Made by a program: the position numbers and the translations under genes. Positions 57,001-64,000 of a DNA stretch of 64,000 nt are shown here, piece after piece (position 1 is the first letter of the stretch; every line of letters begins with the position of its first letter). The DNA lies in contig NZ_CP053660.1 of NCBI RefSeq assembly GCF_013177455.1, positions 4,278,001 through 4,342,000 of the forward strand. The letters are read 5' to 3'. Below the pieces are notes generated by a model. The model was not told the DNA's origin, made no database searches, and saw nothing but the letters and a program-made list of their open reading frames with translations. This DNA comes from Nocardioides marmotae. GTDB lineage: Bacteria; Actinomycetota; Actinomycetes; Propionibacteriales; Nocardioidaceae.

Positions 57001-58260
57001 ATGGCCAAGGACTCTCGACACCACGCACACACCGTGTGCCGGGCTGTCGCGAAGTCCCGCCGCAAGACCCGCCAGGCGGCGACCGCGGACCTGTGGTCGA
57101 TGTCGGACGAGGACGTCCAAGCCGCCCTTGTCGAGGCCGAGAAGCTCCGTGCGCAGGCCGACGCCCTCGCACTCCGCCTGGTCGCTGAGGCCGACCGTCG
57201 GCACGCCGGCGAACGAGCCGGCGCCACGGACACCGCGTCGTGGTGGGCCCACCGGACCCGCCAGGAGCGGCGGGTGGCGAAGGGGCGGGCGCGGTTGGCG
57301 GAGTCCTTGGACCGGCACGAGCCCACGGCGGCCGCGCTGGTCGAGGGCGCGATCTCGGTCGACCACGCCCGGGTGGTCACCTCGTGTGTCGATCGGTTGC
57401 CCGACGACCTCGAGGACCCCACCGTCCCCACCCGTGCCGAGCAGTACCTCCTGCACGAGGCTCAGCACCTCGACCCGAAGACGCTGGCGGTGCTCGCCAA
57501 GCACGTCCTGACCGTGGTCGCGCCCGAGATCGGCGAGGCCCGCGACGCAGCCGCCCTCGAACGTGAGGAACGTGAGGCTCGGGCGGGTGCGTGGCTGACG
57601 ATGTGCCCGGACGGGAAGGGCAGCGTGCGCGGGAAGTTCTCGATCCCCGAGCTGCACGCCGCGATGCTCCACAAGACCCTCCTCGCCTACGCCGCCCCGA
57701 AGCACCAGGCCGCTACGAAAGATCCCGAAGCGGAACTGGCCGAGCGCCGGCCATCACCGGAACGGATGGGGGATGCGTTCTGCGAGCTCCTCGAACGACT
57801 CCCCACCGACCAGCTCCCGAAGCTCGGCGGCCTCAACGCCACCGTCGTCGTCACCCTCGACCTCGAGTCACTGACGGGTGGGCTCGCGCCGGGAGTGCTC
57901 GACGACGGGAGCGCGATCTCCGCCGCGACTGCCCGCCGGCTGGCTTGCGAGGCCGGTCTCATCCCGGCCGTGCTCGGCACCAGGTCCGAGCTGCTCGACC
58001 TCGGCCGGAAGACGCGACTGTTCTCCGGCGCCCAACGCCGCGGACTCAACCTCACCCAGCCCACCTGCACCGCCCAGGGCTGCGACTGGCCCGCCCACCT
58101 GTGCCACGCCCACCACGACCAACCCTGGGCCCACGGCGGCAAGACGGATCTCGCCAACGCCCGCAACCTCTGCCCCCGGCACCACGCCCGCATCCACGAC
58201 CCCGCCTTCGAGACCACCCACCTCCCGAACGGGCGGGTTGCCTTCCACCGGCGGACATAG
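57001..58260 (+). CDS. 13E12 repeat family DUF222-HNH endonuclease, intact copy
   Basis: This 419-aa protein starts MAKDSRHHAHTVCRAVAKSR. The DUF222 domain covers most of the length (WSMSDEDVQAALVEAEKLRA, then DTASWWAHRTRQERRVAKGR). The C-terminal HNH nuclease motif is CTAQGCDWPAHLCHAHHDQP followed by GKTDLANARNLCPRHHARIHD in shorter pieces. It is a multi-copy actinobacterial element, possibly a DNA endonuclease that spreads or repairs copies. It is highly similar to the frameshifted copy at 1979. Confidence 0.9.
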   Translation: MAKDSRHHAHTVCRAVAKSRRKTRQAATADLWSMSDEDVQAALVEAEKLRAQADALALRLVAEADRRHAGERAGATDTASWWAHRTRQERRVAKGRARLAESLDRHEPTAAALVEGAISVDHARVVTSCVDRLPDDLEDPTVPTRAEQYLLHEAQHLDPKTLAVLAKHVLTVVAPEIGEARDAAALEREEREARAGAWLTMCPDGKGSVRGKFSIPELHAAMLHKTLLAYAAPKHQAATKDPEAELAERRPSPERMGDAFCELLERLPTDQLPKLGGLNATVVVTLDLESLTGGLAPGVLDDGSAISAATARRLACEAGLIPAVLGTRSELLDLGRKTRLFSGAQRRGLNLTQPTCTAQGCDWPAHLCHAHHDQPWAHGGKTDLANARNLCPRHHARIHDPAFETTHLPNGRVAFHRRT

Positions 58261-58295
58261 ACCGACCAGCCAGATCCACCGAAGCTGCATCCCTC

Positions 58296-58514
58296 GACCA
58301 CCGCAACCACAACGGTCGACCCCCGCCCACCGTGAGCGAGAAGCAACCGCGCCCAGGTGCCTCGACCACGACGGCGCGCAACCACGTCCTTCTCAAAGTC
58401 CTTCTACAACGCACCAACCCGCCGCCTCCGGTCGTGCCCGCACCGCCACCACCAGGCCGAAGGCACCTCACCGGGCCTCGACACGCTCGCCAGGGCTCGC
58501 TGCTCGACCAGCGG
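58296..58514 (+). repeat. Single ~219-bp unit downstream of 13E12 copy 2
   Basis: The unit starts with GACCACCGCAACCACAACGG and ends with CTCGACACGCTCGCCAGGGC and GCTGCTCGACCAGCGG. It is homologous to the three tandem units at 3282-3949. The rest of the 278-bp gap 58261-58538 holds nothing else recognisable. Confidence 0.8.
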
Positions 58515-58538
58515 GGTGGCCGCCAGGGCCCGCGCCGG

Positions 58539-60284
58539 TCAGCCGCCGAGCTTCTCGAGCCGCTGACGCAGCAACGGAGCGCGGTGGGCGTTGCCGTGGA
58601 GCTCGACGTACTGCTCACCGAAGACAGCGAGGAGGGCGTCGTCGAGGCGGCGGACGGCGCCGGGCGGGTAGCGGTAGTCCATCCGCTCGTTGATCGCCAG
58701 GGCCGCGGTGGGGCGGAGCACCTCGCCGAGCTCGTCGAGGGAGGTGATGCCGAGCTCGAGGAGCAGGCCGGAGATCCAGGTGTAGTGGTCGGTGCGCGAC
58801 CAGCCGGCGTCGGCGTACTGCCCGGCGAGGAAGGCCGCGAGCTCGCGCGGGTCCAGGCGCGGGTCGTCGTCGGCGACCTCGCCGGCCGCGGCGACCGGCG
58901 CCGGCTCGGCGCGGAGCCGCTCGCGGATGGTGGAGAACTCCCGGTCGGCCAGCTCCAGCAGCCCCGCGGCCAGGGTGAAGCGGCGGTCGAACTCCGGCGC
59001 GTGCTCCTCGGGCACCGAGCCCTTGTAGCGGATGTCGTGCTCGAACTCCGCCCACGCGTGCTGCAGCACCGTGCGGACCTGCACCTGCGCGACCCGCCCC
59101 CGCAGACCGGCGTACGCCGCCTGGGACTCGCGCGCGGCGTCGAGGGCGATCAGGAGGTGCCGCGAGGCGTACCCCCACCGGCCCTCGCGCGCGGTCTCGC
59201 GGCCCATGTCGCGGTCGAGGTGGACGACGACCTGGTCGGCGAGGAGTCCGGCGACGGTCTCGACGTCGTCCTGGACGTAGGTGATGACGCGGACGCCGAG
59301 CTGGTCGGTGATGTCGGTGAGCGGGTTCGGGTACATCGGCTGGCCCTCGCGCATCCGCCCCGCCTTCTCCGCGAACGACACGACCGACTTCGTCCGCCCG
59401 GTGACCGAGAGGTAGTTGATGCCGGCCTCGTCGAGGATCGAGGTGACCAGGGCGACCGCCTGCTCGCCGGCGGCGGAGAGCTCGGCGTGCTGCGCGGCGT
59501 ACGTCTGGATCGCCGAACGGATCGCGGCGCTCTCGTCGGGCAACGACGGGGTGACGATGTAACCCTCGGCGAGGTCGCCGTAGACCGTGGTGCGGTCGGG
59601 GTGGAGGTCGGCGAAGCGACCGACGTAGGCGCACACCACCGCGTCGACCTGGTCCTCCACCACCCGCAGCTGGCTCTTGCGGGTGGCCGTCTCGACGGCC
59701 AGGCGCAGCGAGGCCCAGGCACCCTCAGCACCCTCGGCACCCTCGGCGCCATCAGCACCGTCCGGCCCGTCGGTGCGCACGACCGTCTCGACGTGGTCCA
59801 TCAGCCTCAGCAGCTCGCTGCGGAGCAGGTCGACGTCCCGGCCGCGCTTGTCCTTGTACTTCAGCGTCCGCTCGAGCCCGAAGAGCACGACCGTCGCCGG
59901 GTGCGGGTAGACCTCGATCGCGCGCCGTGCCCGGCCCGAGCGGGGGTCCATGTCCAGGCCCAGGCGCTTGCACACCCGGGCGCCGCGGGGGCCGTCGCGG
60001 AACTCCGGCTTGGAGAGGTTCGAGGGGTGGCAGCCGGCCTCGAAGCGGCGGAAGTCCCGGGTCAGCGCCTTCTCCGCGGGCCGGGACCCGGTCTCGTTGC
60101 GCACGATGAGCGGGGCGTCGATCGCGACCAGGCAGGGCCCCTCGACGTACGGCGCCAGCTGCTCGGCGATCTCGTCGTCGGTGCGTACGGCGGAGACGTG
60201 CACCAGCGCGCCGTCCTCGTCGAGCACGGCGAGGCCGGTGGGCTGGCGCTCGCCCCAGGCGAGATCGATCCCGATGTGATGCAC
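58539..60284 (-). CDS. DUF429 domain fused to a RelA/SpoT alarmone-synthetase-like domain
   Basis: This 581-aa protein has two domains. Residues 1-250 are a DUF429 domain, predicted RNase H-like: HIGIDLAWGERQPTGLAV (Asp 6), VAIDAPLIVRNETG (Asp 56), and EDQVDAVVCAYVGRF. Residues ~285-430 match RelA/SpoT synthetases: VTGRTKSVVSFAEKAGRM, ITDQLGVRVITY, GYASRH (372-376 region) and QVRTVLQHAWAEFEHDIRYK. The family motif vEiQvRT reads AQVQVRT here, so the usual catalytic Glu is Gln (about residue 400). A low-complexity GADGAEGAEGAEGA linker sits near 176-189. The C-terminal 150 residues are helical. The GTG start is the first codon that opens the conserved DUF429 strand. No antitoxin-like gene is adjacent. 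Confidence 0.85.
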   Translation of the reverse strand: MHHIGIDLAWGERQPTGLAVLDEDGALVHVSAVRTDDEIAEQLAPYVEGPCLVAIDAPLIVRNETGSRPAEKALTRDFRRFEAGCHPSNLSKPEFRDGPRGARVCKRLGLDMDPRSGRARRAIEVYPHPATVVLFGLERTLKYKDKRGRDVDLLRSELLRLMDHVETVVRTDGPDGADGAEGAEGAEGAWASLRLAVETATRKSQLRVVEDQVDAVVCAYVGRFADLHPDRTTVYGDLAEGYIVTPSLPDESAAIRSAIQTYAAQHAELSAAGEQAVALVTSILDEAGINYLSVTGRTKSVVSFAEKAGRMREGQPMYPNPLTDITDQLGVRVITYVQDDVETVAGLLADQVVVHLDRDMGRETAREGRWGYASRHLLIALDAARESQAAYAGLRGRVAQVQVRTVLQHAWAEFEHDIRYKGSVPEEHAPEFDRRFTLAAGLLELADREFSTIRERLRAEPAPVAAAGEVADDDPRLDPRELAAFLAGQYADAGWSRTDHYTWISGLLLELGITSLDELGEVLRPTAALAINERMDYRYPPGAVRRLDDALLAVFGEQYVELHGNAHRAPLLRQRLEKLGG

Positions 60285-60298
60285 GCGGCCAGCCTGCC

Positions 60299-61540
60299 CT
60301 ACCGCGACGACGCCGGGACCGGCCCCGGCACGGTCCACACCGCGATCGCGGTGGTGATCGGCACCGCGAGCACCAGCCCGATGCTGCTGACCAGGGTGCG
60401 GACCGCCTCCTGGCCGATCTCCTCGGTCGCCAGCAGGTCCCCCAGCGGGAGGCCGTAGAGCGAGAGCACCATGAGCAGCACCAGCGCGGTGCCGGCGTAG
60501 GCGAAGACGATCGTGTAGATCGTGGAGGCGATGTGGTCGCGGCCGATCCGCATCCCGCTGAGGAAGAGCCGCCGCCGCGTCAACCCCGGCGCCGCGCCGC
60601 GCAGCTCCCACACCGCCGAGGACTGGGTGATGGTGACGTCGTTGAGGACGCCGAGCCCCGCGACGACGAGCGCGCAGGTGAAGACGTCCTGCAGGTCCAG
60701 GGCCGGGATGTACGTCGTCAGCAGCCCGGCCGCCTCGTCGCCGAAGCCGGTCAGCCGCGATGTCCGGGTCGACACGAGCCCCAGCACGGCGGTGAGCACC
60801 AGCCCGGCCAGGGTGCCGGCGAGCGCGGCGCTGGTGCGGATCGAGAACCCGTGGGTCGTGTAGAGGACGACGACCATGATCAGCGTGGAGCCGACCAGGC
60901 CGACGGCCAGGCCGGGCTCCCCGGTCAGCAGCGCGGGCAGCATGAACCCGAGCAGCACCAGCCCGGCGAAGCCCAGCCCCAGCAGCGCCAGCAGCCCGCG
61001 CCAGCGTGCGACGAGCAGCACGACCAGCACGAACAGGCCGGCCAGCACCCACATCGTCGCGTCCCGGTCGGTCCCGAAGTAGACGTAGGTGCGGTCCGTG
61101 CCGTCCGCGGGCGGCGGCGACTGCAGCCGCAGGGTGTCGCCCGGCTCGAGGCCGGAGGCGGCCACCTCGGGCGGGAGGTCGACGGTGCGCCGGGCACCTT
61201 CGTCGGGGCCCTCCTCGATGCTCACCGAGGCCCGGCCCTCCTCCAGCGAGCGCAGCGTGGCGTCGACGAGCAGCACGCCGGGGCCCTGGAAGGCCACCTC
61301 CTCGCGCAGGTCGGCTGCCGCCGACCGGTCCGGCCAGAGCAGCACCAGCCCGACGAGCGCGACCACGCCGGCCAGCGCCAGCGCGCCGAGCAGTGTCGCC
61401 CGGGCACCGCGGCGTACGTCGACCTCCGCCGCCGGCCCGTGCCCGTGCCCATGGCTGTGACGATGCCCGTGCCCGTGACTGTGCCCGTGACTGTGCCCCT
61501 GCCCGCCGCCATGCGTCGGCGCGGCGTGCCGTCCGCCCAC
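60299..61540 (-). CDS. YibE/F family membrane protein with His-rich N-terminus
   Basis: This 413-aa protein has a His/Gly-rich N-terminal tail (GHSHGHSHGHGHRHSHGH, about residues 15-32), then a membrane helix, an external beta domain (residues ~65-150) and about seven helices with YibE/F signatures (ALDLQDVFTCALVVAGLGVL, then NDVTITQSSAVWELR). The function of the family is unknown; it may be transport. The tail could bind Zn or Ni. Its stop lies 14 bp before the fusion gene start, so the two are probably co-transcribed. Confidence 0.88.
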   Translation of the reverse strand: MGGRHAAPTHGGGQGHSHGHSHGHGHRHSHGHGHGPAAEVDVRRGARATLLGALALAGVVALVGLVLLWPDRSAAADLREEVAFQGPGVLLVDATLRSLEEGRASVSIEEGPDEGARRTVDLPPEVAASGLEPGDTLRLQSPPPADGTDRTYVYFGTDRDATMWVLAGLFVLVVLLVARWRGLLALLGLGFAGLVLLGFMLPALLTGEPGLAVGLVGSTLIMVVVLYTTHGFSIRTSAALAGTLAGLVLTAVLGLVSTRTSRLTGFGDEAAGLLTTYIPALDLQDVFTCALVVAGLGVLNDVTITQSSAVWELRGAAPGLTRRRLFLSGMRIGRDHIASTIYTIVFAYAGTALVLLMVLSLYGLPLGDLLATEEIGQEAVRTLVSSIGLVLAVPITTAIAVWTVPGPVPASSR

Positions 61541-61554
61541 CTCGTGCCCTCGGC

Positions 61555-62889
61555 TCAGGCGAGCAGGTCGCGGGTGATGCCGGCGAGGTCGGTGACCCCG
61601 CTCAGCGCCATGGTCAGGTCGAGCTCGGCCATCAGGTGCTCCAGGACCGCGCGGACGCCGTCCTCACCGGCCAGCGCCAGGCCGTAGACCCAGGGCCGCC
61701 CGACGAGCACCGCCTGCGCGCCCAGCGCGAGGGCGGTGAAGGCGTCGGCGCCGCTGCGCACGCCGCTGTCGAAGAGCACCGGGACTCGCCCGCCGACGGT
61801 GTCGACGACCGCGGGCAGCGCGTCGAGGGAGGCGATCGCGCCGTCGACCTGCCGGCCGCCGTGGTTGGAGACCACGATCCCGTCGACGCCGTGCTCGAGG
61901 GCGAGCTGGGCGTCGCGCGGGTCCTGGATGCCCTTGAGCACGATCGGCAGCGAGGTGCGCTCGCGCAGGTAGGCCAGGTCCTCCCAGGTCAGCGAGGAGC
62001 GGGAGAAGACGTCGAGGAAGGTCTCGACCGCGGCGCGCGGCAGCGGCGAGCGCAGGTTGTCGCGGAACCGGCCGGGGTAGTGCCGCGTCATCGACAGCAG
62101 CGCGCGGACCGCCGCCGGCGTGGGGCGCGGCTGCGGTCCGTCGACGGCCGGCGGGTTCGCGGCGCGGTGCTCGACCAGCGAGCGGAAGTGGGGGTCGCTG
62201 AGGTACTGCGCGATCCCCTCGGCCCGCGCGAACGGCAGGTAGGCCAGGTCCAGGTCGCGGGTGCGCCAGCCGAGCACGTGGGTGTCGAGGGTGACGACGA
62301 GCGCGTCGCTGCCGATCTCCTCCGCGCGCCGCACGAAGGAGTCCACGACGCCGTCGTCCTTGGACCAGTAGAGCTGGTACCACCGCGGGGAGTCGCCGAG
62401 GTCTCGCGCGACCTCCTCCATCGGCACCGAGGCCTGGGTGGAGAGCACCATCGGGACGCCGAGCGAGCGGGCCGCCCGGGCCACCGCGTGCTCGGCCTCG
62501 CGGTGGGCCATCTCCAGCACGCCGATCGGGGCGAGGAGGTACGGCGAGGGCAGCCGGCGGCCGAACAGCTCCACGGACTGGTCGCGCTCCTCGACGTCGA
62601 CCAGCATGCGCGGCACGATCCGGTGCCGGTCGAACGCCTCGGTGTTCGCGCGGACGGTGCGCTGCTGGCCGGCGCCCCCGGCGACGTACGACCACGCCTC
62701 GGGGCTCATCCGGCGCTGCGCGGCGGCCTCCAGCGCGGCCGGCTCCACCGGCACGACCGGTCGCCGCCCGAAGACGCCCTCGCGGTAGATCCGCGCCTGG
62801 ACCTCCCGGCCCACGCTGGTCGCGGCCTCCACCGCGCGCTCGGCCATCCGGCCCACCTGCTGCACCCGGCCCACCGTCTCGCTCGTCAC
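61555..62889 (-). CDS. FMN-dependent alpha-hydroxy-acid oxidase (lactate 2-monooxygenase-like)
   Basis: This 444-aa enzyme has the FMN-binding and catalytic blocks of the family: YLLAPIGVLEMAHREAEHAV, then GVDGIVVSNHGGRQVDGAIA with the catalytic His (SNHGGRQ), and VLFDSGVRSGADAFTALALG. The length and long N-terminal helix (GRMAERAVEAATSVGREVQA) suit lactate 2-monooxygenase, which turns L-lactate into acetate and CO2. The exact acid is not certain. The GTG at 62889 follows GAGACT by 7 nt. Confidence 0.88.
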   Translation of the reverse strand: MTSETVGRVQQVGRMAERAVEAATSVGREVQARIYREGVFGRRPVVPVEPAALEAAAQRRMSPEAWSYVAGGAGQQRTVRANTEAFDRHRIVPRMLVDVEERDQSVELFGRRLPSPYLLAPIGVLEMAHREAEHAVARAARSLGVPMVLSTQASVPMEEVARDLGDSPRWYQLYWSKDDGVVDSFVRRAEEIGSDALVVTLDTHVLGWRTRDLDLAYLPFARAEGIAQYLSDPHFRSLVEHRAANPPAVDGPQPRPTPAAVRALLSMTRHYPGRFRDNLRSPLPRAAVETFLDVFSRSSLTWEDLAYLRERTSLPIVLKGIQDPRDAQLALEHGVDGIVVSNHGGRQVDGAIASLDALPAVVDTVGGRVPVLFDSGVRSGADAFTALALGAQAVLVGRPWVYGLALAGEDGVRAVLEHLMAELDLTMALSGVTDLAGITRDLLA

Positions 62890-62933
62890 GTGCGGCAGTC
62901 TCCCACCTCAGCCCGCGTCTCACCCCGCGTCGG

Positions 62934-62939
62934 TAACCT
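62934..62939 (+). promoter_or_regulatory. Leaderless -10 element of the DoxX-like gene
   Basis: TAACCT lies 6 nt before the ATG at 62946. Confidence 0.5.
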
Positions 62940-62945
62940 CGCTGC

Positions 62946-63344
62946 ATGTCGCTCGCCCGCACGGCCGCCCGTGTCGCCCTCGGCTCGATCATGGTCGGCG
63001 CGGGGGTGCTCCACCTGACCACGCAGCGCCAGGAGTTCCAGGCCCAGGTGCCCGACTGGTTCCCCGTCGACGAGGACCTCACGGTGCTGGGCTCCGGGGT
63101 CGTGGAGATCGGCCTCGGCGCGGCGTTCGTCGCGCTGCCGCGCCACCAGCGCCTCGTCGGCGCGCTGCTCGCGGCCTTCTACGTCGTGATCTTCCCCGGC
63201 AACATCGCGCAGTACGTCGAGGGCACCGACGCCTTCGGCCTCGACACCGACACCAAGCGGCTCGTGCGGCTGTTCTTCCAGCCCCTGCTCGTCCTGTGGG
63301 CGCTGTGGGGTGGCGGCCTGCTCGGTCGTCGGTCGCGTGGCTGA
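62946..63344 (+). CDS. DoxX-like membrane protein
   Basis: This 132-aa protein has about four membrane helices and the DoxX-like pattern (GSIMVGAGVLHLTTQRQEFQ, then VEIGLGAAFVALPRHQRLVG and FYVVIFPGNIAQYVEG). Such proteins are small quinone-linked or uncharacterised membrane components. It overlaps the next GNAT gene by 8 nt. Confidence 0.82.
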   Translation: MSLARTAARVALGSIMVGAGVLHLTTQRQEFQAQVPDWFPVDEDLTVLGSGVVEIGLGAAFVALPRHQRLVGALLAAFYVVIFPGNIAQYVEGTDAFGLDTDTKRLVRLFFQPLLVLWALWGGGLLGRRSRG

Positions 63345-63954
63345 GCCCGCGCCGGCCCGCCCGCCGGTCGACCTGTCCGCGGTCGCCTGGCCCTGCCGCA
63401 CCGAGCGGCTGCTGCTGCGCCGGGTCACCCCGGCCGACGCCGAAGCGGTGTGGGAGGTGCGGCACCACCCCGCGAGCCACGAGTGGCTCACCAGCAGCCC
63501 ACCCGACCGGGAGACGTACGTCGCCGACTTCGACCGCCCCGAGCGGCTCGACCACCTGCTCGTCGTCGAGCGCGACGGCCAGGTCATCGGCGACCTGATG
63601 CTGCGGCTCACCGACGCCTGGGCGCAGGCGGAGGTCGCCGAGCGCGGGCTGGCCGTCCAGGCCGAGCTCGGGTGGGTCCTCCACCCCGACCACACCGGGC
63701 ACGGCTACGCGACCGAGGCCGCCGCCGAGCTGCTGCGGATCTGCTTCGAGGACCTCGGCCTGCGCCGGGTCACCGCCGGCTGCTTCGCCGAGAACACCGC
63801 GTCCTGGCGGATCATGGAGCGCCTCGGGATGCGCCGGGAGAGCCACACCGTCGCCGACGCGCTGCACCGCTCCGGGCGATGGCTGGACAGCTACGCCTAC
63901 GCGATCCTCGCCGAGGAGTGGCGCGCCGGCCGCACTGCTCGAGGGACGATCTAG
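63337..63954 (+). CDS. GNAT N-acetyltransferase (RimJ/RimL-type)
   Basis: This 205-aa protein resembles RimJ/RimL acetyltransferases: TERLLLRRVTPADAEAVWEV, then QAELGWVLHPDHTGHGYATE (acetyl-CoA loop) and GCFAENTASWRIMERLGMRR. It probably acetylates a protein N-terminus or a small amine. The GTG at 63337 overlaps the DoxX-like gene; the earlier GTG/Met reading at 63310 would overlap more. Confidence 0.85.
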   Translation: MAEPAPARPPVDLSAVAWPCRTERLLLRRVTPADAEAVWEVRHHPASHEWLTSSPPDRETYVADFDRPERLDHLLVVERDGQVIGDLMLRLTDAWAQAEVAERGLAVQAELGWVLHPDHTGHGYATEAAAELLRICFEDLGLRRVTAGCFAENTASWRIMERLGMRRESHTVADALHRSGRWLDSYAYAILAEEWRAGRTARGTI

Positions 63955-63963
63955 CGGGTCGGG

Positions 63964-64000
63964 CTAGAGGGTCGGGCGCACGCCGGAGAGGAAGCGCAGC
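63964..64000 (-). CDS. 3' end of a minus-strand gene, cut by the window edge
   Basis: The minus strand reads LRFLSGVRPTL and then a TAG at 63966-63964. All eleven third positions are G or C, which supports coding. Too little is visible to name it. Confidence 0.35.
   Translation of the reverse strand, partial: LRFLSGVRPTL

Noticed and set aside
57001..58260. HNH homing endonuclease within an intron or intein
   Set aside because: The gene is intergenic and free-standing with its own conserved flanks, and no host gene is interrupted.
58539..60284. Toxin-antitoxin module with an adjacent antitoxin
   Set aside because: The neighbours are a YibE/F membrane protein and a repeat region. No small antitoxin gene overlaps or abuts the fusion gene.
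61438..61510. GTGCCC/ATGGC-rich tract as a separate repeat element
   Set aside because: It is explained by the Gly-His codons of the YibE/F N-terminal tail.

Overview
The window reads as chromosomal DNA of a very high G+C actinobacterium, most like Nocardioides or another Nocardioidaceae. The evidence is near-total G/C in third codon positions, many ATGA/GTGA gene overlaps, frequent GTG starts, TANNNT-type -10 elements placed 6-8 nt before a start codon (leaderless transcription), two F420/FMN luciferase-like oxidoreductases, a mycothiol/DinB-type protein, and two copies of the actinobacterial 13E12 repeat family (DUF222-HNH). No rRNA, tRNA, CRISPR array or prophage was seen.

Layout. 1-10.5 kb: a surface-glycan locus (four glycosyltransferase-like genes, two PAPS sulfotransferases, one methyltransferase) interrupted by a decayed 13E12 element, a palindromic insertion and a tandem repeat array. 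10.5-12.7 kb: GH1 beta-glucosidase and a pirin. 12.7-17.4 kb: a glycerolipid module (lipid kinase, AGPS-like FAD oxidase, divergent TetR and glpD). 17.5-20.2 kb: ECF sigma factor, mycothiol/DinB-type protein, LuxR regulator. 20.2-22.4 kb: GspS-like ATP-grasp ligase, DUF350 protein, lipoprotein. 22.6-29 kb: gabD-like dehydrogenase, lipoprotein PBP, MerR regulator, DEAD-box helicase, a 50-aa protein. 29-37.9 kb: YceI, GNAT, LLM oxidoreductase, an HTH-ECF-S-like fusion, small proteins, lipoprotein, thioesterase, acyl-CoA dehydrogenase, DUF1707, PadR. 38-41.7 kb: ABC exporter with a NarL-type two-component system. 41.8-46.5 kb: PASTA lipoprotein, M3 peptidase, GH6 glucanase, DUF427. 46.5-53.6 kb: a four-gene FtsX-type ABC operon. 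53.7-64 kb: MFS exporter, DinB protein, F420 oxidoreductase, the intact 13E12 copy, a DUF429-RelA/SpoT fusion, YibE/F, lactate monooxygenase-like enzyme, DoxX-like protein and GNAT.

Most notable: (i) a single polypeptide joining a DUF429 (RNase H-like) domain to an alarmone-synthetase-type domain whose usual catalytic Glu position reads Gln; (ii) two near-identical ~84-bp intergenic elements with overlapping inverted repeats in A-B-A'-B' order, both just 3' of plus-strand genes in convergent gaps; (iii) a three-segment 1:2/2:3 alternative hairpin ahead of a thioesterase gene; (iv) a palindromic insertion and ~210-bp tandem units tied to the 13E12 copies; (v) an HTH plus ECF-S-like membrane fusion. 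Functional statements rest on motifs read by eye; no database search was run.
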